Assembly: GCF_021440195.1 (NCBI RefSeq)
Contig: NZ_JAJTSZ010000007.1
Location: 269,719-333,718, forward strand
Direction of reading: 5' to 3'
From: Dyadobacter sp. CY356
GTDB lineage: Bacteria; Bacteroidota; Bacteroidia; Cytophagales; Spirosomataceae
DNA: 64,000 nt
Position numbers and translations under genes: made by a program. Positions 45,970 to 54,630 of this stretch are shown in pieces. Under the pieces are notes generated by a model. It did not search any database and was not told the origin of the DNA. It saw only the letters and a program-made list of their open reading frames with translations. Position 1 is the stretch's first letter. The number at the start of each line of letters is the position of its first letter.

Positions 45970-46842
45970 ATGTCTACACTTCTTGATTTAGTAGGAAATA
46001 CCCCGCTAGTTGAATTAAACCGCATTAATCCAAATCCCAACGTAAAACTTTACGGCAAACTTGAAGGGAACAATCCCGGAGGGAGCGTGAAAGATCGTGC
46101 TGCATATAGCATGATTAAAGGAGCTAGAGACCGCGGCGAAATAAAATCCGGAACAAAACTCATTGAGGCAACAAGCGGGAATACAGGTATAGCCCTGGCC
46201 ATGATTGCCAGATTATACGCTATTGAAATTGAACTGGTAATGCCGCAGAACTCAACACGTGAAAGAGTATTGGCAATGGAGGCTTTCGGTGCAAAAGTAA
46301 CGCTGCTGGATACAATGGAAATTTCTCGTGATTATGCAGAAGAAAAGGCAAAAACCGGGGAATATCTGATGCTTAATCAATTTGCAAATCCTGATAACTG
46401 GAAAGCACATTACAATACAACCGGGCCAGAAATATTCCGTGATACCGATCAGCAGGTAACTCATTTTGTTTCTTCCATGGGTACAACAGGTACTATTATG
46501 GGCGTTTCCCGTTATTTGAAAGAACAAAACAAAAATATTCAAATTGTAGGTTGCCAGCCAACAGACGGATCCAGCATTCCTGGTATCAGAAAGTGGCCGG
46601 TTGAATATCTTCCAAAAATTTTTGAAAAAGACCGGGTTGATCAGGTTATTGAGGTAACTCAGGAGGATGCGGTTACCATGACCCGTCGCCTGGCCAATGA
46701 AGAAGCCGTTTTTGCCGGAATGAGTAGCGGCGGTGCTGCCTGGGCTGCTGTTGAACTTGCAAAAAAACTCGATTCAGGAACAATCGTATTTATTATTTGC
46801 GACAGAGGCGACCGATATCTTTCAAGCGATTTGTTTGGATGA
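45970..46842 (+). CDS. cysM: Cysteine synthase B (O-acetylserine sulfhydrylase)
   Basis: A 290-residue PLP enzyme of the fold-II family. PLP Lys lies in LEGNNPGGSVKDRAAYSMI, the substrate loop is EATSGNTGIALAMIA, the phosphate-binding loop is SSMGTTGTIMGVSRYL, and the C-terminal FAGMSSGGAAWAA segment completes the site. The overall length and the R-K-W insertion-free C-terminus fit CysM better than CysK, though substrate choice (thiosulfate or sulfide) needs testing. It makes cysteine from O-acetylserine in the cytoplasm. Terminal repeats follow at 46847-47036. Confidence 0.88.
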   Translation: MSTLLDLVGNTPLVELNRINPNPNVKLYGKLEGNNPGGSVKDRAAYSMIKGARDRGEIKSGTKLIEATSGNTGIALAMIARLYAIEIELVMPQNSTRERVLAMEAFGAKVTLLDTMEISRDYAEEKAKTGEYLMLNQFANPDNWKAHYNTTGPEIFRDTDQQVTHFVSSMGTTGTIMGVSRYLKEQNKNIQIVGCQPTDGSSIPGIRKWPVEYLPKIFEKDRVDQVIEVTQEDAVTMTRRLANEEAVFAGMSSGGAAWAAVELAKKLDSGTIVFIICDRGDRYLSSDLFG

Positions 46843-46846
46843 TTGG

Positions 46847-47036
46847 TAGCTGTTAGCGAATAGCTGTTGGCTTTTAGCTGTGGGTCACAAGTTCACTTTT
46901 GCCTGGGATTAGTTCAACATCAGATTAAGTATTTTTTTACAAACTAACTGACAATTAGTGCAAAAAAACTTTTGGCTATTAACCACTATCTGCGAGCCAA
47001 AAAGCCAACAGCCAGAAGCTAATAGCCAAAAGCTAA
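46847..47036. repeat. Inverted AGC-rich short repeats between cysM and the 4-TM gene
   Basis: Two imperfect arrays of TAGCTATTGGCTTTTAGC-like units in opposite orientation, at 46847-46880 and 46972-47036, can pair over about 30 bp with a 90-bp spacer. The right array ends at the stop of the minus-strand gene. Such arrays are probably palindromic repeat or terminator-like elements; their origin is unclear. Confidence 0.5.
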
Positions 47037-47037
47037 A

Positions 47038-47457
47038 TCAGAACCAACCTGCGCCTAAGTTCCGGAAAGGCCAGGGAATGGCAGCCAGAATAATTACCAA
47101 CGCCATTCCGTAGAAATATAAAACGGTACGATGTTTATCTGCTCCGGCAAGTTTCTTTGAGCGAACGCGTCCGACGGTGATCAGAATGATTGCGATCACC
47201 ATCATGAAGACGTGCTCAATTGAATAAAAACGGATTACCTTATCGCTGATCTGTCCGAAATTCACCAACGGACTCATCGTATAAAGCACCAGTCCAATCA
47301 AAAGCTGGGTATGCGTGGCAATTAAAGCAAACAAATAAATTTTGCTGTCGCCTTGTTTATTATTTTGCCAGTTGGAATATGCCATGGCTACTGCGGCAAG
47401 TAATAAGCCAAGCACAACATAACGTAAGCCCGAATGGGCACGTATAAGAGCATTCAT
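47038..47457 (-). CDS. Four-TM membrane protein (possible heme-binding, 'cytochrome B'-like)
   Basis: A 139-residue inner-membrane protein with four helices (YVVLGLLLAAVAMAYS; FALIATHTQLLIGLVLY; IEHVFMMVIAIILITVG; LYFYGMALVIILAAIPW). Histidines near RAHSG, ATHTQ, IEHVF and DKHRT lie at helix ends and could ligate heme, and related Bacteroidota proteins are often named cytochrome B. No motif proves it. It is monocistronic, its 3' end touching the repeats after cysM. Confidence 0.65.
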   Translation of the reverse strand: MNALIRAHSGLRYVVLGLLLAAVAMAYSNWQNNKQGDSKIYLFALIATHTQLLIGLVLYTMSPLVNFGQISDKVIRFYSIEHVFMMVIAIILITVGRVRSKKLAGADKHRTVLYFYGMALVIILAAIPWPFRNLGAGWF

Positions 47458-47622
47458 ATGTTAGTAACAAGTTATGGTGAAATCGTAAGGCTGCAAAGGT
47501 AGTCGTCAAATCAGCATATCACAACAAAAAGCTGCCGCCGAACAGGTAAGTTTCCGGATTAGGCTAAAAATTTTTAAAGCACAATATTTGTACAAATTTT
47601 CAAACTGAAATAAATCAAGATA

Positions 47623-47925
47623 ATGATACTGTTTAACATTACTGTGAATATCAGCCATGCTGCTGAAAAAGACTGGCTTAAATTTATGAAAGAAGTCCAT
47701 ATTCCTGAAATTATGGCCAGCGGATTGCCTGTTGAAACAAAATTACTTCGTTTGCTGACCGAAATCGATAACGAAGGAGCGACTTATACAAATCAGTTTA
47801 TTTTCCGTACCATGGAAGATTTTCTTGCATACCAAACTTCTTTCCAAGCCGAATTGCAGGATAAACATCATCAAAAGTTTAATGGTCAATATGTATCTTT
47901 CCGGACACTTCTGGAAGAAGCCTGA
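47623..47925 (+). CDS. DUF4286-family protein
   Basis: A 100-residue protein matching the DUF4286 pattern: LFNITVNISHAAEKDWLKFM (strand then helix), HIPEIMASGL, YTNQFIFRTMEDFLAYQ and KFNGQYVSFRTLLEEA. The fold resembles ferredoxin-like dimeric domains. No activity is known. It is complete and lies between the divergent 4-TM gene and hpf. Confidence 0.8.
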   Translation: MILFNITVNISHAAEKDWLKFMKEVHIPEIMASGLPVETKLLRLLTEIDNEGATYTNQFIFRTMEDFLAYQTSFQAELQDKHHQKFNGQYVSFRTLLEEA

Positions 47926-48153
47926 CCATCAGACTGAATTGTAATCTGCAAAAAAGTTTTTAAACAAAACCTTAACATTCACTTGACATTACGGTAATCT
48001 TTCTCTTTATTTAATATACCGTACGTCTTCGGAAACATGATGCGTAAAGAACGGTTCGGGTTTATTTTTTATAATATGCGGACTGTTTTTTATAAATAAT
48101 ATGATTTGAAGACCGGTAGGAAGTAATGTTTTACCATAAAACTTAAAGTGCTT

Positions 48154-48531
48154 ATGAGACTGCAAATGCAAGCAATTCACTTCGACGCTGACCCTAAACT
48201 GTTGACATTCATTCAACAAAAAATGGATAAACTCGACACGTTTTACGATAAGATTACGAGTGGTGAAGTGTTTCTTAAATTGGATAAAAGCGACAACGCC
48301 AAATTACATACCAAACTTCTTGAAGTTAAAATTTATGTACCTGGCGGTACAATGTTTGTGAGAGAGCAAGGGACAACATTTGAGGAGGCTACTGATTTAG
48401 CGATTGATACATTAAAAATGCAGGTTAAGAAGTTTAAAGACAAGCGGAACAAGGCAAGGGCTCCAAAACCAGTTGATGGAGTTTTACAGACAGACGAAGT
48501 TGCTGTTATAACGGAAGATATCGAAGATTAA
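48154..48531 (+). CDS. hpf: Ribosome hibernation-promoting factor / RaiA-type
   Basis: A GTG at 48148 could open the frame, but the ATG at 48154 (MRLQMQAIHFDADPK) is the natural start; length is 125 residues. The short-HPF fold is visible: AIHFDADPKLLTFIQQKMDK, KLDKSDNAKLHTKLLEVKIY, GGTMFVREQGTTFEEATDLA and the basic helix MQVKKFKDKRNKARA. No long-HPF C-terminal domain is present. It binds idle ribosomes in stationary phase. The gene ends at a strong terminator. Confidence 0.85.
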   Translation: MRLQMQAIHFDADPKLLTFIQQKMDKLDTFYDKITSGEVFLKLDKSDNAKLHTKLLEVKIYVPGGTMFVREQGTTFEEATDLAIDTLKMQVKKFKDKRNKARAPKPVDGVLQTDEVAVITEDIED

Positions 48532-48545
48532 AAATTATATATAGT

Positions 48546-48590
48546 AATCAGGAAAGCTACTCCAAAAGGGTAGCTTTCCTGATTTTGTTA
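48546..48590 (+). terminator. Strong intrinsic terminator after hpf
   Basis: Perfect 15-bp arms AATCAGGAAAGCTAC (48546-48560) and GTAGCTTTCCTGATT (48570-48584) and a short T-run. Confidence 0.85.
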
Positions 48591-48659
48591 CGGATCGAAT
48601 TTGTAGGAATCCCTGAATTAATCGATTTTTGCGAAAACTTAAATTTAAAACTTCAAATT

Positions 48660-49073
48660 ATGAATATAGAACCTGTTGTCGGTTCCACCTTTGATCATGC
48701 TTTTCGCTTCACACAGGAGCAGGTTATACAATTTGCAGAACTGACCGGTGATAATAATCCCCTGCATCTGGACGCGGATTATGCGGCTACAACCAGTTTT
48801 AAACGGCCAATCATTCATGGTATGTTGGGAACAACAGTTTTCACCAAAGTTTTAGGAACAGAATTTCCGGGATTCGGGTCGATTTATTTGAAACAGACCG
48901 TGGAATATCTCAGACCAATGTTTGTAGAGACAGATTATAAAGCGGTGTTTACAATCAAAACCATTGATCCTGTTAAACATATCGCTGAAATAGCGACAGA
49001 CATTATTGATGTCAATACAAAAAAGGTAGTGACCAGAGGAATTGCAACGATGATCAATCAGGAAAAATTTTAA
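48660..49073 (+). CDS. MaoC-like (R)-specific enoyl-CoA hydratase
   Basis: The frame opens at 48585 inside the preceding terminator; the ATG at 48660 (MNIEPVVGSTFDHAF) is the sensible start, giving 137 residues. The hot-dog fold carries the hydratase motif DNNPLHLDADYA, with Asp and His of the catalytic dyad, then FKRPIIHGMLGTTVFTKVLG. MaoC-type hydratases act on trans-2-enoyl-CoA in fatty-acid or polyhydroxyalkanoate metabolism. It is alone between two terminators. Confidence 0.87.
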   Translation: MNIEPVVGSTFDHAFRFTQEQVIQFAELTGDNNPLHLDADYAATTSFKRPIIHGMLGTTVFTKVLGTEFPGFGSIYLKQTVEYLRPMFVETDYKAVFTIKTIDPVKHIAEIATDIIDVNTKKVVTRGIATMINQEKF

Positions 49074-49078
49074 AACAA

Positions 49079-49108
49079 AAGAGCCGGATTTTCTCAAACC
49101 CGGCTCTT
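49079..49108. terminator. Bidirectional terminator between maoC-like and Hc1-like genes
   Basis: Arms AAGAGCCGG (49079-49087) and CCGGCTCTT (49100-49108) between two converging genes. Confidence 0.75.
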
Positions 49109-49126
49109 CATATTTATCTTCAAATC

Positions 49127-49309
49127 TTATTCTCCTTCTTCGTTCTTTTTGTTCTGTACTTCTGAACGAATTTCCTGAGCCAAAGTCTTCAGCTCCTGCA
49201 TACCTTTACGTACACGAGTACCAGCTGCCTGGTTTGCTTTATTGTAAAACTTATCAAAATCGCCCTCAAGCGATAAAATTAAATCCTTTACTTCATCAAA
49301 TCTTGCCAT
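49127..49309 (-). CDS. Histone H1-like (Hc1-family) DNA-associated protein
   Basis: A 60-residue protein: acidic-aromatic N-terminus (MARFDEVKDLILSLEGDFD), then basic helices (FYNKANQAAGTRVRKGMQEL, then AQEIRSEVQNKKNEEGE). This composition and length match the Bacteroidota 'histone H1' proteins related to chlamydial Hc1, usually constitutively expressed and probably nucleoid associated. The basic charge supports DNA binding, but no direct motif is present. Confidence 0.82.
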   Translation of the reverse strand: MARFDEVKDLILSLEGDFDKFYNKANQAAGTRVRKGMQELKTLAQEIRSEVQNKKNEEGE

Positions 49310-49511
49310 GTTTTTGTTTGTTTTTAGTTTAAAATGCCTCTAACACGCTAAAAACGCATGTTTTGCCCGAAATTTAACAATTAAAAGCATTACCGCAACC
49401 CAAAAAACAAAAAAAAACAATACTATAATGCAATTTGAATATTCAGTTCACCTCAAATAACTGATATACAACGCTTTACGCTTAATAACTTTTTTGGTTA
49501 CATAAGAAAAT

Positions 49512-49545
49512 AAAAAGGACGTTTTTCTACAAAAACGTCCTTTTT
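49512..49545. terminator. Strong terminator after the SPT gene
   Basis: Perfect 15-bp arms AAAAAGGACGTTTTT (49512-49526) and AAAAACGTCCTTTTT (49531-49545) with a 4-base loop, 22 bp past the stop of the minus-strand gene. Confidence 0.85.
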
Positions 49546-49567
49546 ATTCAATGAGACAAGATTTTGA

Positions 49568-50839
49568 CTATTCAGCAACCTCCTGAACATCTTCAATCTG
49601 ATAAACTCTGTTTTTCAATTTATCTGCCAATGTAGTAAACGCGTCAAGCGTATATTCGACATCTTCCAACGTATGTGCGGCAGTCGGAATGATACGAAGC
49701 ATAATTTGGCCCTTTGGCACAACCGGATAAACTACGATCGAACAAAATACACCCATATTCTCACGAAGATCACGAACCATCCGTGTCACTTCCGGAACTC
49801 CTCCTTCGCTATGTAAGAAAATCGGCGTAACAGGCGATTGCGTTTCACCAATATTGAATCCGCGGCTTCTCAAACCATTTTGCATGGCTTCCACATTTTC
49901 CCATAACTTTGAACGAAGCTCAGGCATTGTCTTGATCATTTCAAGACGTTTTCTGCATCCTTCTACGTAAGGCATTGGCAATGCTTTGGCATAAGTTTGG
50001 GAACGCATATTATATTTCAGGTACATAATAATCTCAGGATCATCAGATGCAATAAAAGCACCAATAGCAGCCATAGACTTGGCAAATGTAGAAAAGTAAA
50101 GATCCACCTCTCCCTGTACGCCAAGCATTTCGCCGACACCGGCTCCCGTCTCACCCATCGTACCAAATCCGTGCGCATCGTCAACAAGCAAACGAAATTC
50201 GTATTTTTTCTTTAATTCAACGATTGACTTTAAATCACCTACCTTACCCGACATACCAAAAACGCCTTCGGTAATCACCAACACGCCACCACCTTTCTCA
50301 TTGGCAGCTTTTGTGGCACGGACCAGGTTTTTTTCAAGACTAGCCATATCATTATGGTTAAACTTGTAATACTGGCCCATTTTAGCTTTATGCAAACGAA
50401 TTCCGTCAATCAGACAAGCATGCGATTCAGCATCATAGACGATTACATCGCGGTGATCGCAGATACATTCAATCGCTGACATTACACCCTGATATCCGTA
50501 GTTCAATAAAAAAGCATCTTTTTTACCTACAAATTCAGCAAGTTCTTTTTCAAATACTTCATGTAACGTCGAGTTTCCTGACATCATACGCGCACCCATC
50601 GGATAAGCCAGTCCCCACTTTGCCGCTGCTTCTGCGTCAACTTTACGTACTTCCGGATGATTTGCCAGTCCCAAATAATTATTCAGACTCCAGTTCAATA
50701 CCTCACGTCCCATAAACCGCATTTTCGGTCCCAGATCACCTTCCAGCATGGGAAATGAAAAATAATGATGGCTATTTAGCATTTTAGCCGGCGTTCCGAT
50801 TGGGCCTGAATTATTGTGCAGTTTCTCAAAAATGTCCAC
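49568..50839 (-). CDS. Serine palmitoyltransferase-like alpha-oxoamine synthase
   Basis: A 423-residue PLP enzyme of the alpha-oxoamine synthase group. NYLGLANHPEVRK, GARMMSGNSTLHEVFEKELA, the LLNYGYQGVMSAIECI element, DAESHACLIDGIR, ITEGVFGMSGKVGDL, LLVDDAHGFGTMGETGAGV and the internal-aldimine Lys in YFSTFAKSMAAIGAF are all seen. Bacteroidota enzymes of this type condense serine and acyl-CoA to start sphingolipid synthesis; 2-amino-3-ketobutyrate ligase is the alternative. The absence of a threonine dehydrogenase neighbour and the family match favour SPT. Monocistronic. Confidence 0.85.
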   Translation of the reverse strand: MDIFEKLHNNSGPIGTPAKMLNSHHYFSFPMLEGDLGPKMRFMGREVLNWSLNNYLGLANHPEVRKVDAEAAAKWGLAYPMGARMMSGNSTLHEVFEKELAEFVGKKDAFLLNYGYQGVMSAIECICDHRDVIVYDAESHACLIDGIRLHKAKMGQYYKFNHNDMASLEKNLVRATKAANEKGGGVLVITEGVFGMSGKVGDLKSIVELKKKYEFRLLVDDAHGFGTMGETGAGVGEMLGVQGEVDLYFSTFAKSMAAIGAFIASDDPEIIMYLKYNMRSQTYAKALPMPYVEGCRKRLEMIKTMPELRSKLWENVEAMQNGLRSRGFNIGETQSPVTPIFLHSEGGVPEVTRMVRDLRENMGVFCSIVVYPVVPKGQIMLRIIPTAAHTLEDVEYTLDAFTTLADKLKNRVYQIEDVQEVAE

Positions 50840-50922
50840 TCTCTTCTAATTTATGTGGGTAACAACCTTGTAATTTATGTTAGATAAATGCAAAAATAAA
50901 AAAAATAACAATACATTAAGTA

Positions 50923-50930
50923 CAAACCTA
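50923..50930 (-). promoter_or_regulatory. Putative -7 promoter element of the SPT gene
   Basis: On the minus strand this reads TAGGTTTG, an exact TAnnTTTG match, with a TTTTG box about 25 bp upstream (50955-50959). It lies about 85 bp before the gene start. Confidence 0.4.
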
Positions 50931-51028
50931 ACATTCAACGAATTGTAAGTTACCCAAAATATAAAAATAGTACTTTTAAATTTTGAAATAATTTCACATA
51001 TCTTGTGTCCTCATTGTGATCTGTTTAC

Positions 51029-52528
51029 ATGCCTGAAATCAAAAAAATACTGGTCGCCAACAGGGGAGAAATTGCCCTCAGAATCCTGCGTACAGCGCGG
51101 GAAATGAATTTAGAAACGGTTGCTATATTTAGTGAAGCCGACCGGAAAGCACCCCATGTCCGGTATGCCGGTGAGGCCGTGTGCGTTGGTCCGGCACCTT
51201 CGTCAGAATCCTATTTAAATATTGATAAAATTTTGGAAGTTTGCCACCAATTAAAAGTTGATGCCATTCATCCGGGCTATGGATTTTTGTCTGAAAATGC
51301 CATATTCGCCAGAAGAGTCCGTGAGGCAGGGTTGATATTTATCGGCCCTTCCCCCGAATCCATTGAAGTCATGGGCAGCAAACTCGCCGCAAAACAGGCA
51401 GCGGGCAGCTATAATATTCCTATGGTACCCGGAACTGCATCCGCCATTGAAGACCGGGAAGAAGCCAAGCGCGTTTCCAGTGAAATAGGTTATCCTGTTT
51501 TAATAAAAGCCAGTGCCGGCGGTGGCGGGAAAGGTATGCGGGTTGTCGAAAATGAAGCAGAATTTGACGAGCAAATGGACCGCGCGGTCAGTGAGGCCCT
51601 TTCTTCCTTTGGTGATGGGGCCGTATTCATTGAAAAATATATTACTTCACCCAAGCATATAGAAATCCAGGTTCTGGGCGACCAGCATGGAAATATCATT
51701 CATTTATTTGAACGCGAATGTTCGATACAACGCCGCCATCAGAAAGTGATTGAAGAAGCGCCGTCCATTTCTATTACACCTGCCATACGTGAGGAAATGG
51801 GCCGTTGTGCTGTTGATGTGGCCAGATCCTGCGGGTACTATGGAGCCGGGACGGTGGAATTTATTATGGATGAAAATAAAAACTTTTATTTTCTGGAAAT
51901 GAATACCAGGCTTCAGGTAGAACATCCGGTAACTGAACTGATAACAGGAATTGATCTGGTGAAACAAATGATTTTCATCGCAGAAGGAAAAGCGCTCACG
52001 ATCAGCCAGGAAGATTTACAGATAAAAGGTCATTCTATTGAAGTTCGGGTTTACGCAGAAGATCCGGCAAATAATTTCCTTCCTGATGTTGGGACGCTGG
52101 CAACCTATGTTCGGCCACAAGGCAATGGCGTTCGTGTTGATGACGGTTTTGAACAGGGTATGGAAATTCCGATATATTATGATCCTATGTTGTCAAAATT
52201 GATAACCTATGGACAAAACCGTGAAGAAGCAATTGAAAAAATGATACGTGCTATTGATGAATATCATATATCCGGCGTACAGACAACCTTATCATTCTGT
52301 CGATTTGTGATGAATCATCCCGTTTTTCAGTCAGGCAGTTTTGATACAAATTTTGTCAATCTGCATTTCAGTCCGGAATTATTGAATCCATCTCAAAGCC
52401 AGGATAGCAAACAATTGGCAGCTTTGCTAAGTGCCTATCTGGTTCAAAATAAAAAACCAGAACCATCCATTCAGGACAGTTCAAAACCGGTTTCTAAATC
52501 AAGATGGAAAACGCAGCGACTTGGTTGA
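51029..52528 (+). CDS. accC: Biotin carboxylase subunit (AccC)
   Basis: A 499-residue ATP-grasp biotin carboxylase. The N-terminal start KKILVANRGEIALRILRTA, DAIHPGYGFLSENAIFA, the ATP loop KASAGGGGKGMRVV, EKYITSPKHIEIQVLGD, FERECSIQRRHQKVIEEAPS and EMNTRLQVEHPVTELITG are present. It is about 50 residues longer than E. coli AccC, ending in a polar tail. No BCCP or carboxyltransferase gene is adjacent. Alternatively it serves a propionyl-CoA or other acyl-CoA carboxylase; fatty-acid initiation is the default expectation. Confidence 0.87.
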   Translation: MPEIKKILVANRGEIALRILRTAREMNLETVAIFSEADRKAPHVRYAGEAVCVGPAPSSESYLNIDKILEVCHQLKVDAIHPGYGFLSENAIFARRVREAGLIFIGPSPESIEVMGSKLAAKQAAGSYNIPMVPGTASAIEDREEAKRVSSEIGYPVLIKASAGGGGKGMRVVENEAEFDEQMDRAVSEALSSFGDGAVFIEKYITSPKHIEIQVLGDQHGNIIHLFERECSIQRRHQKVIEEAPSISITPAIREEMGRCAVDVARSCGYYGAGTVEFIMDENKNFYFLEMNTRLQVEHPVTELITGIDLVKQMIFIAEGKALTISQEDLQIKGHSIEVRVYAEDPANNFLPDVGTLATYVRPQGNGVRVDDGFEQGMEIPIYYDPMLSKLITYGQNREEAIEKMIRAIDEYHISGVQTTLSFCRFVMNHPVFQSGSFDTNFVNLHFSPELLNPSQSQDSKQLAALLSAYLVQNKKPEPSIQDSSKPVSKSRWKTQRLG

Positions 52529-52548
52529 TTATAAAAAATGGAATTTTA

Positions 52549-52580
52549 TTGGGATTCATACTAAAAAATAATTACTTTTG
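52549..52580 (+). promoter_or_regulatory. Promoter of queA (Bacteroidota consensus)
   Basis: A TTG at 52549-52551 and TACTTTTG at 52573-52580 (TAnnTTTG), 21 bases apart, match the -33/-7 consensus. It implies a 5' leader of about 215 nt before the queA ATG. Confidence 0.6.
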
Positions 52581-52803
52581 CGCTCTTAATTTTTCAGTAT
52601 ATAAAAAATTGAGAATTTTCGGGAATACTTTACCATAATATTTAAGTATCAGCTGAAAAATTTATTATTTATATGATAAATGATTATTGACCAGATAAAT
52701 ACAGTGTAATTGTTAGCTCAATAATTGTCATAAATTAAAAATAAAAATTTCGACCGCCCCTTTTTGTCTCACGACTTATCGACTTTCACCGATTTAACAA
52801 GCT

Positions 52804-53853
52804 ATGAAGTTATCCGAATTTAAATTTGATCTTCCTCAAAGCCTGATTGCACTTCATCCATCCGACCGCGGTGAATCCCGCCTTATGGTAGTAAACCGTG
52901 CCACAGGAGAAATAGAACACAAAATGTTTCCAGACCTTATTAATTACTTTGGTGATGGAGATGTTATGGCTATAAATGATACCAAAGTTTTTCCAGCCCG
53001 GTTATACGGTCAAAAAGAAAAAACAGGAGCTAAAATTGAAGTATTTTTATTACGTGAACTGAACCGCGAAATGCGTCTTTGGGACGTTTTGGTTGACCCC
53101 GCACGCAAGATCCGGGTTGGTAATAAATTATATTTTGGCGACAGCGATCTTGTTGCCGAGGTTATTGATAATACTACATCGCGCGGCCGTACAATCCGTT
53201 TTTTATATGACGGCGATAATGACGAGTTCATGAAACTTGTGGATCAGCTTGGTGAAACACCGCTTCCTCCGGAAATCATTTCCCGTCGTAAAGTAGAAAG
53301 TGCTGACCGTGAACGTTTTCAAACGATTTTTGCTGAACATATCGGTGCAGTTGCTGCTCCAACGGCAGGTTTGCATTTTACAAAAGCAATGATGAAACGT
53401 CTTGAAATTAAAGGCATTAACTTTGCTCCCGTTACCTTGCATGTTGGACTGGGAACATTCCGTACGGTTGATGTTGAAGATTTGACAAAACATAAAACGG
53501 ATTCTGAAAATTATCGGATTCCACAATCAAGTGCAGATATAGTAAACGCTGCATTGAATGGAAAAAAACGTGTTTGTGCTATTGGAACTACATCTTTGAA
53601 AGCAATTGAATCGTCGGTTTCTGCCAGCGGACATTTGAAAGCAGTAGAAGGATGGACAGATAAATTCGTTTTTCCGCCTTACGATTTTAAAATCGCAAAC
53701 GCCATGTTATCAAACTTCCAGCTTCCTGAATCAATCTTATTGATGTCAGCATGCGCATTCGGAGGTTTTGATTTGGTAATGAAAGCCTACGAAATGGCTA
53801 TCAAGGAAAAATATAAATTCTTCACATACGGAGATGCAATGCTGATCATCTGA
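52804..53853 (+). CDS. queA: S-adenosylmethionine:tRNA ribosyltransferase-isomerase
   Basis: A 349-residue QueA of normal length. The hallmarks LSEFKFDLPQSLIALHPSD, RGESRLMVVNRATGEIEHK, AINDTKVFPARLYGQK, APTAGLHFTKAMMKRL, FAPVTLHVGLGTFRTVD and MLSNFQLPESILLMSACAF are all present. It adds the ribosyl moiety of SAM to preQ1-modified tRNA to make epoxyqueuosine in queuosine synthesis. It is transcribed alone from its own promoter and ends at the terminator at 53880. Confidence 0.95.
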   Translation: MKLSEFKFDLPQSLIALHPSDRGESRLMVVNRATGEIEHKMFPDLINYFGDGDVMAINDTKVFPARLYGQKEKTGAKIEVFLLRELNREMRLWDVLVDPARKIRVGNKLYFGDSDLVAEVIDNTTSRGRTIRFLYDGDNDEFMKLVDQLGETPLPPEIISRRKVESADRERFQTIFAEHIGAVAAPTAGLHFTKAMMKRLEIKGINFAPVTLHVGLGTFRTVDVEDLTKHKTDSENYRIPQSSADIVNAALNGKKRVCAIGTTSLKAIESSVSASGHLKAVEGWTDKFVFPPYDFKIANAMLSNFQLPESILLMSACAFGGFDLVMKAYEMAIKEKYKFFTYGDAMLII

Positions 53854-53879
53854 TCGAAGCATTAATAAGCATTACCTTT

Positions 53880-53931
53880 GTCATTTATTAACATCTGAGC
53901 TCAGCTTTGTGTTGATAAATGACATTTTTTT
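53880..53931 (+). terminator. Intrinsic terminator after queA
   Basis: Arms GTCATTTATTAACA (53880-53893) and TGTTGATAAATGAC (53910-53923, one mismatch) and a run of T from 53925. Confidence 0.75.
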
Positions 53932-53955
53932 GAATATACCAAAGCTTTTTTTGTT

Positions 53956-54630
53956 ATGCAGGAATATGTAATTATTGTAGCAGGTGGCTCCGGAAGCCGG
54001 ATGAGAAGTGATATCCCCAAACAGTTTATTCCCGTAAACGGATTACCCGTTCTGATGCATACAATGAAGGCATTTAGAAGTTATTCTGACATTTTAAAGA
54101 TGATTCTTGTCCTTCCGGAAGCTCAGTTTGACTACTGGAATCAACTTTGTCACGAATTCTCTTTTACAGAAACTTATTCACTTGTACAAGGCGGTGAAAC
54201 GAGATTTCAATCTGTTAAAAATGGCCTTGATAGTATTAAAGATAATGAACACGCTTTTGTCGCGGTCCATGACGGCGTACGTCCGGTAATCAGTAGAGCA
54301 ATTATTTTTGAAAGCTTTCAAAAAGCCACTCAGTTTGGTACAGCAGTAGCAAGTGTGGCGTTAAAAGATTCAATCAGAATTGTTGAGAGTTCCGAAAAGA
54401 ATACCGCAATGGATCGTTCCGCGTTCAGGTTAATTCAAACGCCGCAAACTTTTCGGATCGACTGGATGAAAAAAGCATTTAATAATCCATACCAACCACT
54501 ATTCACAGACTGCGCCAGTGTTCTCGAATTTGAAGGTTATCCGATTCATTTGACAGAAGGATCTTATGAAAATATTAAGATTACAACGCCTGATGATTTG
54601 AGGTGGGCTGAGATTTATCTTAATTCTTAA
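53956..54630 (+). CDS. ispD: 2-C-methyl-D-erythritol 4-phosphate cytidylyltransferase
   Basis: A 224-residue nucleotidyltransferase of the MEP pathway. The N-terminal P-loop-like motif IIVAGGSGSRMRSDIPKQFI, HTMKAFRSYSDI, LVQGGETRFQSVKNGLDSI, VAVHDGVRPVISRAI, LIQTPQTFRIDWM and KITTPDDLRWAE match IspD. It couples CTP to MEP for isoprenoid synthesis. The 3' end overlaps the converging TPR gene by 11 bp. The product is of normal length. Confidence 0.93.
   Translation: MQEYVIIVAGGSGSRMRSDIPKQFIPVNGLPVLMHTMKAFRSYSDILKMILVLPEAQFDYWNQLCHEFSFTETYSLVQGGETRFQSVKNGLDSIKDNEHAFVAVHDGVRPVISRAIIFESFQKATQFGTAVASVALKDSIRIVESSEKNTAMDRSAFRLIQTPQTFRIDWMKKAFNNPYQPLFTDCASVLEFEGYPIHLTEGSYENIKITTPDDLRWAEIYLNS

Noticed and set aside
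52588..52803. preQ1 riboswitch upstream of queA
   Set aside because: The conserved preQ1-I core sequence and pairing pattern were not found by eye.
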